From contig SUZN01000001.1 in assembly GCA_015059905.1 (NCBI GenBank), positions 62,001 through 126,000 on the forward strand: DNA of 64,000 nt, read 5' to 3'. The notes beneath the pieces were generated by a model. It was not told the origin of the DNA and did not search any database. It worked only from the letters and a program-made list of their open reading frames with translations. The position numbers were made by a program, and so were the translations under genes. The stretch is from Rikenellaceae bacterium. Lineage in GTDB: Bacteria > Bacteroidota > Bacteroidia > Bacteroidales > Rikenellaceae. The stretch's first letter is position 1; each line of letters starts with the position of its first letter. Shown one piece after another: positions 1 to 9,161 of the stretch.

Positions 1-2
1 TT

Positions 3-1232
3 GTGAAGAAGACCGAGCGAGAGATTGGATTGAAGCAGATAGGTGATGGTATCCGTAAGATTCTCGACGAGTACTCTATTATTCGTAAATATACCGTAAC
101 CGAGGGTGGTGGCGGAATGGCTGGTAAGACATCTGTCGATATCGAGATTTATGGTTACGACTTCGATACGTCGGATGCACTTGCAGAGCAGGTAGCACAG
201 ATGTTCCGCGCAATGGATGGTTGCTCGGAGGTGACAATCTCTCGTGATGAGTACACCCCAGAGTATCACGTTGATTTCGACCTTGAGAAGTTGGCTCGTA
301 GCGGTTTGGATGTAACAACAGCTTCGATGTACCTGCGTAATCGTATCAATGGTTCGGTGACATCTTTCTATCGCGAGGATGGTGACGAGTATGACATCCG
401 CGTGCGTTACGACCGTAAGTTCCGTGAGTCAATCGAGGATATTGAGAATATCACTATCTACAACCAGATGGGTCAGGGTATCAAGGTTCGTGATATTGGT
501 GTAGTGAAGGAGGCTGCAACACCCCCTGCCATTACACGTAAGAACCGTGAGCGTTACGTTACTGTATCGGGTGTAGTAGCTTCGGGTTATGCTTTGAGTG
601 AGATTGTTGAGGAGGCAAAACTTAAGATGAACGATATCCAGATGCCATCGGGCTTTATGTGGCAGATTGGCGGTACATACGAGGACCAGCAGGAGACTTT
701 CGGCGACTTGTTCTTGTTGATGGGATTGATGGTTATCCTGGTGTTCGTGATTATGGCATCGCAGTTTGAGTCACTTACCTACCCATTCGTAATTATGTTC
801 TCATTGCCATTTGCGGTTGTGGGTGTGATTATCGGTCTGGCTCTGACGGGTACTCCAATGAATATTATGTCGCTGTTGGGTATTCTGATGTTGATTGGTA
901 TCGTGGTGAACAACGGTATCGTGTTGGTGGATTACACTTTGCTCTGCCGTGAGCGCGGTATGGGTATCTACGAGTCAGTTGTTGCAGCAGGTAGAAGCCG
1001 TCTGCGTCCTATCCTTATGACTACTCTTACCACTGTGCTTGGTATGATTCCAATGGCGGTAGGTAATGGTGTCGGTGCCGAGATGTGGAACTCACTCGGT
1101 ATGTCAGTGGCGTGGGGTCTTTCGTTCTCTACATTGATTACATTGATTCTTATTCCAACTCTGTTTGCGTCATTTGCGGTACATGGTGAGAACCGCCGCC
1201 AGAAGAAGTTGGCTAAAATGCAGAATAACTAA
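3..1232 (+). CDS. RND efflux transporter, C-terminal part (cut by window start)
   Basis: This is the last 409 residues of an inner-membrane RND pump of the AcrB/HAE1 type, normally about 1,030-1,060 residues. It would export hydrophobic or amphiphilic compounds by proton antiport, together with a periplasmic adaptor and an outer-membrane channel presumably encoded upstream. The first 220 residues match the second periplasmic porter/docking region. They are followed by hydrophobic helices with the typical GIVVNNGIVLVDY segment and the RLRPILMTTLTTVLGMIP segment of the last helices. The reading frame is open at the left edge, so the GTG at position 3 is not a credible start. A small PII-like gene follows 11 bp downstream and is probably cotranscribed. 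Substrate cannot be told from this part. Confidence 0.9.
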   Translation: MKKTEREIGLKQIGDGIRKILDEYSIIRKYTVTEGGGGMAGKTSVDIEIYGYDFDTSDALAEQVAQMFRAMDGCSEVTISRDEYTPEYHVDFDLEKLARSGLDVTTASMYLRNRINGSVTSFYREDGDEYDIRVRYDRKFRESIEDIENITIYNQMGQGIKVRDIGVVKEAATPPAITRKNRERYVTVSGVVASGYALSEIVEEAKLKMNDIQMPSGFMWQIGGTYEDQQETFGDLFLLMGLMVILVFVIMASQFESLTYPFVIMFSLPFAVVGVIIGLALTGTPMNIMSLLGILMLIGIVVNNGIVLVDYTLLCRERGMGIYESVVAAGRSRLRPILMTTLTTVLGMIPMAVGNGVGAEMWNSLGMSVAWGLSFSTLITLILIPTLFASFAVHGENRRQKKLAKMQNN

Positions 1233-1243
1233 ACTTACGGAAG

Positions 1244-1537
1244 ATGAAAGCAGTATTTATGTCTTGTAACCAGTCAATGTATGACGCGGTTTTGAATATA
1301 ATGGATGAGATGGGTCTTCGTGGCTTCACAGGCTGGGAGGAACTTATTGGTCGCGGTACAAGCGACGGTGAGCCACACTTGGGTAACCACGCGTGGCCAG
1401 CGATGAACTCGGCGCTCATCTCGGTTATGGAGGATGCTATGGCGGCAGATTTTCTTGCTCGCCTCCGCAAACTTGACGAGGAGAATCACGAGCAGGGCTT
1501 GCGAGCTTTTGCTTGGGATGTGACGGGAGTATTATAA
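1244..1537 (+). CDS. Small PII-like protein accompanying RND pump (PG0541-type)
   Basis: This 97-residue soluble protein starts MKAVFMSCNQSMYDAVLNIM and lies 11 bp after the RND pump. Length, the opening beta strand and the position match the small transporter-associated proteins that sit next to RND pumps in Bacteroidales (PG0541 type), which look like members of the PII/ferredoxin-like fold. The middle carries GRGTSDGEPHLGNHAWPAMN, with two His residues that could bind metal or ligand. By analogy with PII-like regulators of transporters it may sense a signal and modulate the pump, but that is inference. A strong bidirectional terminator follows. Confidence 0.65.
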   Translation: MKAVFMSCNQSMYDAVLNIMDEMGLRGFTGWEELIGRGTSDGEPHLGNHAWPAMNSALISVMEDAMAADFLARLRKLDEENHEQGLRAFAWDVTGVL

Positions 1538-1552
1538 TATTGCTCCCGAGCA

Positions 1553-1592
1553 ATAAAAAAGGCATCAACTTTTCGGTTGATGCCTTTTTGTT
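1553..1592. terminator. Bidirectional rho-independent terminator
   Basis: A 9-bp perfect stem (GGCATCAAC at 1561-1569, GTTGATGCC at 1576-1584) with a 6-nt loop is flanked by an A-run at 1555-1560 and a T-run at 1585-1589. It can therefore end transcription from both sides, closing the RND cluster and the leftward pflB-pflA operon. Confidence 0.85.
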
Positions 1593-1605
1593 GTTGTGAA
1601 GGTGA

Positions 1606-2334
1606 TTAGTTCACCACCACCATTGGGAAGTACTCTTTCAGTAGCTCTGCGGCGCGGTCAATCTGCTCGGGGGTATTCTCCTTCACATCCTTGAGCTTGT
1701 ACTCCTGTCCCATCGCCTCGTACTTATGCACACCCAGAGTGTGGTAGGGTAGCAGCTCCACGCGCTCAATCATCTTGTATTTGCCCAATGTCTCGCCCAG
1801 CAGACGGATATCCTCCTCCTGGTCGCTGATGCCTGGGACAAGCACATAACGCAACCAGAAAGGCTTGCCGTGCTCCTCCAGCCAAGCGGCAGTGCGGAGT
1901 GTCTGTGCGTTTGAGCGAGCTGTGAGTGCCTCGTGACGCGAGCAGTTTGCCTGCTTCACATCGAGCAGTACCAAATCAACCTCATTCAGCAGCTCCTCTA
2001 CCGCAGGGTTCCATATTCCGCCATTTGAGTCTATGCAGACGTGGATGCCCTTTTCGCGGATAGCCTTCACCAAAGGCAGCAACGCTGCCGCCTGAAATGT
2101 TGGCTCGCCACCCGAGAAGGTCACGCCGCCACGCTTGCCGAAGAATGGCTTCATATCTGTCGCCTGCTTCAATATATCATACTCGGATGTAAGCTTGCTC
2201 TCGCCTTCGGCGTCAATCGTATCGGGATTGGCGCAATAGAGGCATCGGAAGTTACATCCCTGAAGGAAAACGACGAACCGAAGACCCGGTCCGTCGAATG
2301 TTCCCATAGATTCGTAAGAGTGTACTCTTAACAT
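1606..2334 (-). CDS. pflA: Pyruvate formate-lyase activating enzyme
   Basis: This 242-residue radical SAM enzyme installs the glycyl radical on pyruvate formate-lyase under anaerobic conditions. The cluster motif CNFRCLYC supplies Cys27, Cys31 and Cys34 (CX3CX2C), and the N-terminal FDGPGLRFVVFLQG is typical of PFL-activating enzymes. A GGEP-type SAM-binding motif (FSGGEPTFQ) is present. There is no extra ferredoxin-like cluster domain, so this is the short PflA class rather than a GRE activase with inserted clusters. It follows pflB on the same strand, separated by 238 bp that hold a structured repeat and a second stem-loop. Length is normal for the family. Confidence 0.95.
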   Translation of the reverse strand: MLRVHSYESMGTFDGPGLRFVVFLQGCNFRCLYCANPDTIDAEGESKLTSEYDILKQATDMKPFFGKRGGVTFSGGEPTFQAAALLPLVKAIREKGIHVCIDSNGGIWNPAVEELLNEVDLVLLDVKQANCSRHEALTARSNAQTLRTAAWLEEHGKPFWLRYVLVPGISDQEEDIRLLGETLGKYKMIERVELLPYHTLGVHKYEAMGQEYKLKDVKENTPEQIDRAAELLKEYFPMVVVN

Positions 2335-2388
2335 ATCCCTTTAATTTTTTTACCCTAGAAGCTTTACTCACCGAGAATTGCCTAAAAA

Positions 2389-2476
2389 GGTGATTTTTGC
2401 GTTATACTCGCCCTTGAAATGCTCATTTACATTTAGTAAACTCCGCTTTCTCGGGCTTCGCAAGCCTTAAAATCCC
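2389..2476. repeat. Dispersed structured intergenic repeat, copy A
   Basis: This 88-nt element lies between pflB and pflA and resembles copies at 60466-60559 and 61922-62010. The 47-nt core (2410-2456) has nested arms GCCC/GGGC, GAAA/TTTC, GC/GC and TTTAC/GTAAA, separated by unpaired TT or TC, T, TCA and CTCC. An outer arm GATTTT/AAAATC encloses it. The arm sequences differ from the other copies but pairing is kept. Confidence 0.75.
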
Positions 2477-2507
2477 ACTTTTTATACAATTCTTTCTCTT
2501 TTGAGAA

Positions 2508-2550
2508 ATAGGGTTGCCTAACGCTAAACGCTGTTGTTAAACAACCCTAA
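2508..2550 (-). other. Stem-loop downstream of pflB
   Basis: AGGGTTG at 2510-2516 pairs with CAACCCT at 2542-2548 around a loop that carries the near-repeat AACGCT/AAACGCT. It begins about 20 nt after the pflB stop and has no clean T-run, so it could be an mRNA 3'-end stabiliser or a partial terminator that sets the pflB:pflA ratio. Confidence 0.4.
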
Positions 2551-2572
2551 TGAGTTTTTCGTCGGGCGGTTA

Positions 2573-4801
2573 TTACATCTTCTCGTGGAAGCTACGGCTG
2601 ATAACCTCAAGCTGATGCTCGCGGCTGAGCTTTGTAAAGTTCACAGCGTAACCCGATACACGGATTGTAAGCTGTGGGTACTTCTCTGGGTGCTCCATAG
2701 CATCCTCCAACATCTCGCGGTTCAACACGTTTACGTTGAGGTGGTGTGCGCCCTTTGTAAAGTAGCCATCCATCATTGTAACCAAGTTCTCGATACGCTC
2801 CTCGGCAGTTGGACCAAGTGACTTTGGAACGATTGAGAATGTGTTAGAGATACCGTCCTGTGAGTCGCGGTAGCGAAGCTTTGCAACAGAAGCCAACGAT
2901 GCGATAGCACCGCTCTTGTCACGACCGTGCATTGGGTTAGCACCTGGTGCGAAGGCAACGCCTGCGGCACGACCATCAGGAGTAGCACCTGTCTTCTTAC
3001 CGTACATCACGTTAGATGTGATAGTGAGAAGTGAGAGTGTAGGACGTGCGTTCTTGTAAACTGGCAACTTCTTGAGCTCCTCCGAGAAGTAGTAAACCAA
3101 GTCAACACCCAAGTGGTCAACGCGGTCGTCGTTGTTACCGAAGCAAGGATAGTCGCCCTCGATATCGAAACCGCAAGTCAAGCCCTGCTCGTTACGACGT
3201 GCAGTAACCTTTGCGTAGCGGATTGCAGAGAGGGAGTCCAATGCGATTGAAAGACCTGCAACACCATAAGCGAGGTTGATGCGTGGGTCGGTATCAACGA
3301 ATGCCATCTGAGCCTTCTCGTAGTAGTACTTGTCGTGCATATAGTGGATGATGTTCATCGCCTCGTTATATACGCGAGCAATCTCGTGAAGTACCTTCTT
3401 GTAGTTTGCCATTACCTCCTCGAACTGAAGAACGTCGCTCTTCAGCGCAGGGATGTCCTTAACTATCAAAGTACCTGTGTTCTCGCAACGACCACCGTTG
3501 ATGGCGAGCAAGAGAGCCTTTGCAAGGTTTGTACGAGCGCCGAAGAACTGAATCTGGCGACCGATGTCCTGATAAGATACGCAGCAAGCGATACCGTAGT
3601 CGTCAGAGTGACGTACCTCACGCATCAACTCGTCGTTCTCATACTGGATTGAGCTTGTATCAACTGATACCTTTGCACAGAACTCCTTGAAGCCCTGTGG
3701 GAGCTGTGGGCTCCAAAGCACAGTCATATTTGGCTCTGGTGAAGGACCGAGGTTGTAGAGGGTCTGCAAGAAACGGAACGAAGTCTTTGTAACCTTTGTG
3801 CGACCGTCGTTGAAGCGACCACCGATAGCCTCTGTTACCCAAGTTGGGTCGCCAGCGAAGATGTCGTTGTAAGACTGCATACGCAGGTGGCGAACCATAC
3901 GGAGCTTGATTACGAACTGGTCGATGAGCTCCTGTGCGAAGGTCTCGTCGATAGCGCCTGTCTGCAAATCGTGCTCGATGTAGATGTCGAGGAACGAAGA
4001 TACGTTACCGAGTGACATCGCAGCACCATCCTGCTCCTTAACGGCAGCCAAGTAAGCCATATAAACCCACTGAACAGCCTCCTGTGCTGTATATGCTGGG
4101 CGGCTCAAATCCAAACCGTAGTATTCGCCCATAGTGCGAATATCCTTGAGTGCCTTAATCTGCTCGGCAATCTCCTCACGCAGGCGGATGCGAGCGTCAG
4201 TCATAGGACCTGTCATGTACTTCAAATCCTTCTGCTTTGCCTCAATCAGACGGTCAGTACCGTAGAGTGCCAAACGGCGGTAGTCGCCGATGATACGACC
4301 ACGAGCGTAGTTATCAGGCAGACCAGTCAAGAAACCGAGTGAACGGAATGTACGAATCTCCTCGGTGTAAACATCAAACACGCCGTCGTTGTGAGTCTTG
4401 CGGTAGTTTGTGAAGATATCCTTTACTCTGTCATCAACCTCCACACCGTGCTCACGGCAAGCGCGTGATACTACGTTGATACCACCGAAAGGCTTGATTG
4501 AACGCTTCAAGAGCTCGTCTGTCTGCAAACCTACGATAAGCTCATTCTCCTTGTCGATGTAACCAGCCTTGTGAGAGGTGATTGTTGATACGGTCTTGTT
4601 GTCAAGGGCGCGAACACCATTGTTCTCACGCTCCTCCTCCAACGCCTTGAGGCACAACTCCCAAAGGTGCTTTGTGCGCTCTGTTGGACCCACGAGGAAT
4701 GACGCATCGCCTGTGTAAGGTGTGATGTTGGTCTGTACGAAGCTTGTAACGTTTACCTCCTGGCTCCAAAGACCATCCTTGAAAATCTCTTTAAGTTCCA
4801 T
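2573..4801 (-). CDS. pflB: Formate C-acetyltransferase (pyruvate formate-lyase)
   Basis: This 742-residue glycyl-radical enzyme converts pyruvate and CoA to acetyl-CoA and formate in anaerobic fermentation. The adjacent cysteine pair in GIACCVSY is the catalytic thiyl relay, and RVSGYAVNF near the C terminus holds the radical glycine at residue 717. The sequence is full length, with the pyruvate-binding RFRF-type segment seen here as [10 protein letters not shown]. Codon choice is strongly biased to the preferred set (also seen in gapA), pointing to very high expression. A well-formed promoter lies 40-70 bp upstream, and pflA follows. No formate channel gene adjoins it. Confidence 0.97.
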   Translation of the reverse strand: MELKEIFKDGLWSQEVNVTSFVQTNITPYTGDASFLVGPTERTKHLWELCLKALEEERENNGVRALDNKTVSTITSHKAGYIDKENELIVGLQTDELLKRSIKPFGGINVVSRACREHGVEVDDRVKDIFTNYRKTHNDGVFDVYTEEIRTFRSLGFLTGLPDNYARGRIIGDYRRLALYGTDRLIEAKQKDLKYMTGPMTDARIRLREEIAEQIKALKDIRTMGEYYGLDLSRPAYTAQEAVQWVYMAYLAAVKEQDGAAMSLGNVSSFLDIYIEHDLQTGAIDETFAQELIDQFVIKLRMVRHLRMQSYNDIFAGDPTWVTEAIGGRFNDGRTKVTKTSFRFLQTLYNLGPSPEPNMTVLWSPQLPQGFKEFCAKVSVDTSSIQYENDELMREVRHSDDYGIACCVSYQDIGRQIQFFGARTNLAKALLLAINGGRCENTGTLIVKDIPALKSDVLQFEEVMANYKKVLHEIARVYNEAMNIIHYMHDKYYYEKAQMAFVDTDPRINLAYGVAGLSIALDSLSAIRYAKVTARRNEQGLTCGFDIEGDYPCFGNNDDRVDHLGVDLVYYFSEELKKLPVYKNARPTLSLLTITSNVMYGKKTGATPDGRAAGVAFAPGANPMHGRDKSGAIASLASVAKLRYRDSQDGISNTFSIVPKSLGPTAEERIENLVTMMDGYFTKGAHHLNVNVLNREMLEDAMEHPEKYPQLTIRVSGYAVNFTKLSREHQLEVISRSFHEKM

Positions 4802-4840
4802 AATTGTATCTATTTGTTATTAAATTGTCCTAATTGACCA

Positions 4841-4871
4841 CAAATATAAAGATTTTTGCACGAAAAATCAA
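4841..4871 (-). promoter_or_regulatory. Promoter of pflB
   Basis: Read on the minus strand, a TATATTTG box (complement of 4841-4848) lies 20 nt after a TTG (complement of 4869-4871). This matches the Bacteroidetes primary-sigma pattern and leaves a leader of roughly 35 nt before the pflB ATG at 4801. Confidence 0.7.
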
Positions 4872-4932
4872 CATGAGTCCCGCTCTCCTGCCGATGGGGG
4901 AGGAGTTGATATTTTGTCGAATGATGAAAATT

Positions 4933-4966
4933 GCTAAAAAGCGGAGTTTTTGAGCAGCTTTTTAGT
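4933..4966 (-). terminator. Possible terminator after the B12 uptake operon
   Basis: GCTAAAAAGC (4933-4942) can pair with GCTTTTTAG (4957-4965). On the minus strand the stem is followed by AATTTTC. It lies between the end of the leftward B12 operon and the pflB promoter. The stem is A/T-rich, so the call is weak. Confidence 0.4.
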
Positions 4967-5053
4967 TGTAAAATGTTCTAAAAAAGAATAAAAAAGGGCA
5001 ATGTTAACATTGTGTGAACTTTATCGTATTTTCCGATAGTGGTATAATCAGAT

Positions 5054-7105
5054 TTAATATCTGCCCCATTTGGGGGTTATGCCGAGGAAAATCTCGAAAT
5101 TGATGCCTGGCATAGGGCGCGAGAGGACTGACATATACTCCTCGTCGAAGAGGTTGTTTACAGAGCCCTTCAGCGTAAGGTCAGCCCAGCGTGTAGAGAA
5201 ACCCTTTTCCAGCGATAGGTTGTTCATAAAATATTCGGGGAGCTTGCCTGTGAGCATAATATCGTTGCTACTCATCGTGTAGCGCTCGCTGTAATAGCAC
5301 CACTTGTATAGCAGCGACCAACTTCTCCATTTCAGCGCTGCTGTTGCAGCAGCAGAGTGGAGCGGGATATATACCAGCTGCTTGCCGTAGGAGCGGTCTG
5401 CCTCCGACAGGTTTTCACCGTAGTCGATGGATGGTGTCCACGAGTAGGTGGCATTCACATCCATCCGCCAATCTTGTCCCAGCTGCACTGCGAAGTCTGC
5501 CTTCAGCTCTACGCCGTAGGAGTGTACCAGAGCAATATTTGAAGGCTTGTAATAACCCATTGGCGAGGGCAGCCAAATAATCCAGTCGTGGATGCGTGAT
5601 TCAAACCACGTTGCCGAGCCCGAGAGCGAATAACTCTGCGACTTGCCTACGGCAAACGAGAGTCCTGCATCATAGCTCCAGCCACTCTCCTTCCTTAAAT
5701 CCTTGTTGCCGCCAGGTAGGAAGTAGAGGTCGTTGAGCGTAGGGAAACGATAGTTGCGCGAAACAGATGCCTTTGCCACGATGTTACCTCGTTTGGAGAG
5801 TACGCCATCTACAAACAAAGCTGGGATAATGGGCGAGTGGTCTCGACCAAACATATCCTCTCGCAGCGTGAGGGTTGCACCCAGACGCTCTATGGGTTTC
5901 CACTTTGCCGACACAGCACCCGATAGCTCTACACGAGCCTTGTCGTAGCCCACTACGCGGCTATCGCCCTCGGTCGTGATGATGTTTTTGTCGCGGTTTT
6001 GGGCGAAGTGCTGATAGGCGGAGAGTGATGCTGTGAAGAGCCATTTCTTACCAACGTAGTACTCTCCCTCGACCTGTCCGTAAACGGTACTCACGCGGTT
6101 GCGGGCGCGTATCATCGACGCCATTGTGCCGTTACCGACATCGCGCTTGTAATCGTATGGCATCCAGCTGAATGTATAACCTGCCTTTGCACCTACCTTC
6201 CAATCGCTACGCAGATGGTCCCACGAAAGGATACCCCTGAAGGTCTGCTCGCGCTGGCGGTTTTCGAAGGCTTTGTCGCTGCCGTAATCTACCGTCAGAG
6301 TGGGCAGCTCGCGGTTGGAGTTTATATACCACGCGCTCAACCCTATGCGGTCACCACGACCTGTGTTGTAATACGCCTCCTGCAGGATGTGCAAATCCTT
6401 GTATGCGCCGCTGCGATTGCGTGTTGTGGGGTAGTATTGTCCTATGATGTTTTTATCTTCATCGTATATGTTCTCCTTCTTTTCGCGGTTTGTGAACTTA
6501 TATTCGTTGGGCGATGAGGAGTAGGCGACGCGTGTTGATAGTTGCCAATGTGTGTTGCCATAGGTCAGACGCAGAAACTCGTCAAAGGTCTGGAACGAGC
6601 CCACGCCCTGGATGTATTGCAATCCGAAGCCCTCTGCATCGGCTGCCTTTGTCGAGAGCTTTACAGCTCCACCCAAACCACCTCCCGTCTCGTTTACCGA
6701 TGATGAGCCGTGCAACAGTGATGCGTCGTCGATGAAGTATGATGGTATCATCGAGAAATCGACCATGCCGAGCATTGGGTTGTTGATACGCATACCGTTC
6801 CACGTCACCTGCGTGTGCGAGGCCTCTGTGCCACGAAAGGCTACGGTGGAGAGTGTGGCACGACCGTAACTCTTGACAAATATCGAAGAGTTGAACGTCA
6901 GCACATCGGCTATCGAAAGCGATATATTCTCCTTGAGCAGCGCAGAGTCGAGCTTTGTCTGCTGCAAGCCAATCTCCTTCATCGGGCGGTTACCTACAAC
7001 CGTCACCTCGTCAATGTCGATGGTGCGGCGCGACCAATCTCGTTGAGCAAAGAGCGAGCAGGGTAGCAGCAGTAGCAGCGTAAGTATGTGAAATATTCTC
7101 TTCAT
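5054..7105 (-). CDS. btuB: BtuB-like TonB-dependent outer-membrane receptor for cobalamin
   Basis: This is a TonB-dependent receptor of about 683 residues: signal peptide (MKRIFHILTLLLLLPCSLFAQ), a TonB-box-like stretch IDEVTVVGN just after the cleavage site, a plug domain (residues about 30-150) and a 22-strand type barrel ending in an aromatic residue region. It should carry corrinoids across the outer membrane. The assignment rests on its place as last gene of an operon that begins with a cobalamin riboswitch and contains a BtuG-like propeller directly upstream. I prefer the ATG at 7105 over the in-frame TTG at 7117, because the TTG would put four polar residues before an otherwise standard signal peptide. 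The TTG immediately abuts the upstream stop. Confidence 0.85.
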   Translation of the reverse strand: MKRIFHILTLLLLLPCSLFAQRDWSRRTIDIDEVTVVGNRPMKEIGLQQTKLDSALLKENISLSIADVLTFNSSIFVKSYGRATLSTVAFRGTEASHTQVTWNGMRINNPMLGMVDFSMIPSYFIDDASLLHGSSSVNETGGGLGGAVKLSTKAADAEGFGLQYIQGVGSFQTFDEFLRLTYGNTHWQLSTRVAYSSSPNEYKFTNREKKENIYDEDKNIIGQYYPTTRNRSGAYKDLHILQEAYYNTGRGDRIGLSAWYINSNRELPTLTVDYGSDKAFENRQREQTFRGILSWDHLRSDWKVGAKAGYTFSWMPYDYKRDVGNGTMASMIRARNRVSTVYGQVEGEYYVGKKWLFTASLSAYQHFAQNRDKNIITTEGDSRVVGYDKARVELSGAVSAKWKPIERLGATLTLREDMFGRDHSPIIPALFVDGVLSKRGNIVAKASVSRNYRFPTLNDLYFLPGGNKDLRKESGWSYDAGLSFAVGKSQSYSLSGSATWFESRIHDWIIWLPSPMGYYKPSNIALVHSYGVELKADFAVQLGQDWRMDVNATYSWTPSIDYGENLSEADRSYGKQLVYIPLHSAAATAALKWRSWSLLYKWCYYSERYTMSSNDIMLTGKLPEYFMNNLSLEKGFSTRWADLTLKGSVNNLFDEEYMSVLSRPMPGINFEIFLGITPKWGRY

Positions 7106-7117
7106 CGCAAAACTCAA

Positions 7118-8197
7118 CTATCTCCACCCGAAGGCTCCTGGGATTATACCTGTGTAAAATTCATCTATCAACTCACCCGTTGCCGAGTAACGGTAAATCT
7201 TGCCCTGCTGTTGATAGTCAATAGCATCGGCTATATATACATCGCCCGTAGCGGGGTCGATGGTCAGACCGTAATAGATTGTGTCGTTGTAGGGCAGGAA
7301 TGGTCGTGTGGGCAGATGTGCGGCATCAACATCCATCGCCCAAATGTCGTTGTTTATCCAATATATTTTGTTGCCAGCACCGTTGAGCATTAGCTCCGAG
7401 GGAGCATCGCCCTTCTGGAAGTTAAACTCTCGTTCGATAGTGAATGTCTCTGCATCAATGCAGTATAGCGAGGGCGCTTCGTAGCCGTAGGGCGAATCTT
7501 CGTAACCACCATCGGTGACTGTCCACAGCTTGCCATTGCAGTCAATCTTGAGTGAGGTGGGCTGAATACCAACCTCCAGCTCGCCGACCACCTTGTCGGT
7601 GGTGGTGTCAATCTTCAGGATGCGATTCTGGTAAGACCAGCAATTCACATACACATATTTTCCCCACTGCACCATCTGCTCCGTAGAGCCTGTCTCCATA
7701 GTCATTCTGGGGCATTCGATGTAGCCCGTGACCTCAAATCGTTTGGGGTTTACGATGAAGATGCGGTTATCCCACAGTTGTGTGATGTATGCCTTCTCGT
7801 CAGAGAGAAAATGGATGTAACGAGGAGATGTGAGGTCGGTTATGCGTCCCACCTCCCTGGCTGTAGAGAGGTCGATGGCAAAGACAACGTGCGAGTTGTT
7901 CACCACCACCCAGCCTATGCCGTCACGCACGGTCATCGACTGCGCCACATCGCCCAATTTCATTGCGTTGGCGCGATAGAATACCTCGTTCTCAACGCTC
8001 TTTGTGTCGGGGTCGTAGTACGATAGCGAGGCGTTGCCGTATTGGAAATTACCCTCGTTGATGATATAGAGCCCTCTGCCCTTAAACTGAAAATCCTCCG
8101 TATAGCCATACTCCCACTCCATACAGCCGCCCAGGAGCGTGGCTATGCAGAGTGAGGCAAGACGTAATATGTAGCGCAGAGGTAACATCTTACTCAA
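7118..8197 (-). CDS. btuG: BtuG-like surface lipoprotein (beta-propeller, cobalamin capture)
   Basis: This 359-residue lipoprotein has the lipobox LLGGC with Cys25 as the acylation site. The rest shows repeated blades of a YncE/DUF5074-type propeller, for example AKYIT- and GDVYIADAIDYQQQGKIYRY-like strands ending each repeat. In Bacteroides, BtuG proteins of this kind sit on the cell surface, bind cobalamin extremely tightly and form a lid on BtuB. Here it lies immediately before the BtuB-like receptor with no gap and overlaps the preceding gene by 8 bp, fitting a BtuG-BtuB pair. The functional claim is by family and context; no ligand residues can be checked here. Confidence 0.8.
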   Translation of the reverse strand: MSKMLPLRYILRLASLCIATLLGGCMEWEYGYTEDFQFKGRGLYIINEGNFQYGNASLSYYDPDTKSVENEVFYRANAMKLGDVAQSMTVRDGIGWVVVNNSHVVFAIDLSTAREVGRITDLTSPRYIHFLSDEKAYITQLWDNRIFIVNPKRFEVTGYIECPRMTMETGSTEQMVQWGKYVYVNCWSYQNRILKIDTTTDKVVGELEVGIQPTSLKIDCNGKLWTVTDGGYEDSPYGYEAPSLYCIDAETFTIEREFNFQKGDAPSELMLNGAGNKIYWINNDIWAMDVDAAHLPTRPFLPYNDTIYYGLTIDPATGDVYIADAIDYQQQGKIYRYSATGELIDEFYTGIIPGAFGWR

Positions 8198-9161
8198 TCA
8201 TATTGCAGTCATAAATCGAGAATACCTCGGTTGAGTTCTCGCCGAGCCAGCCGCTTTGGGTGTTGAGTGCGGTCTGTACCTTCACAAAGTCTATCCACTC
8301 CAGCTTGATAGCCTTGCCCTTCGAGTCAATGGCATCGCTTATGCGGAAGTGGTTTGGCACGGCTGCGGCCGCTGTGTTGTCATCCTCTATAAGGCGGTCG
8401 ATGTCGCTGGCGTTGTCGGCGTAGCCCCACTCGTAAGGCGGATTTACCCACATCGTGCCGTTGCCCGACTTGTCATAGTTGCGAGCCTTGAGGCGTGTAC
8501 CCGAGAGTGTGTAGCTATCCTCCTTTATCCAGGCTGGATAGTAATAATCCTGCTTGTGTGATGGCACGCGGCTAATCTCGCCCTTCTCGCCCAGACTATC
8601 TTCCCATTTAACGGATGCGCCAGTCTCCTCTGGGCGGAAATATGTCACCGAGTAGTTTCGGATATATCCCTCGGCACCTACCTCACAACCCTTCAGCTCA
8701 TACCAGGTGTCATCGGGCTTGCCGTTGCCGTTCTCGTCCTGCATAACCCACACCACACCTGGCTCCGATGAGCCATCGAAAGAGTTGCCCTTGATGGCGA
8801 AGTCGTAACCGCCATAGTTGTCGATGCTGTGGTCGAAGCCCACAACGATGTAGCCGCCAAAGCCTCCGAGCGATACATATTTCTCTGCACTCATTCGCTT
8901 TAGGGCGTAGGCGGCAGCCTCCGAGGCGGTTTTCTCGCCCGCGAAGCCCGACTTATCCTCGTTTATAAATTGCCCTGGGGCAGGGGTGTATTCAAACACA
9001 CGGTTGCACTCCGCCTTCGATGATTTGCTTTTGGGGCGGTAGTGGCTCTCGGTTGTGCCATCCTGCTCGGAGTCATCGGTGATGACTCCATCCTTATTGC
9101 AGGATGAAGCCATCATCGCGACCATTAACACATACAATAAAATAAATTTTCCGTTCATCAA
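8190..9161 (-). CDS. Surface lipoprotein of the B12 locus, function unknown
   Basis: This 323-residue lipoprotein has the N-terminal signal MMNGKFILLYVLMVAMMASSC with Cys21 as lipid site, followed by an acidic/Ser-rich linker (about residues 25-50). The folded part opens with VFEYTPAPGQFIN and contains SLGGFGGYIVVGFDHSIDN and a DENGNGKPDDTWYELKG segment, whose DxNxNxxPD pattern looks like a calcium-binding loop. Proteins of this type are seen in Bacteroidetes B12 loci, but I know no defined role. It overlaps its upstream neighbour by 4 bp (ATGA) and its downstream neighbour by 8 bp, so the operon is translationally coupled. It may be a further corrinoid-handling or receptor-associated surface protein. 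Confidence 0.7.
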   Translation of the reverse strand: MMNGKFILLYVLMVAMMASSCNKDGVITDDSEQDGTTESHYRPKSKSSKAECNRVFEYTPAPGQFINEDKSGFAGEKTASEAAAYALKRMSAEKYVSLGGFGGYIVVGFDHSIDNYGGYDFAIKGNSFDGSSEPGVVWVMQDENGNGKPDDTWYELKGCEVGAEGYIRNYSVTYFRPEETGASVKWEDSLGEKGEISRVPSHKQDYYYPAWIKEDSYTLSGTRLKARNYDKSGNGTMWVNPPYEWGYADNASDIDRLIEDDNTAAAAVPNHFRISDAIDSKGKAIKLEWIDFVKVQTALNTQSGWLGENSTEVFSIYDCNMIE

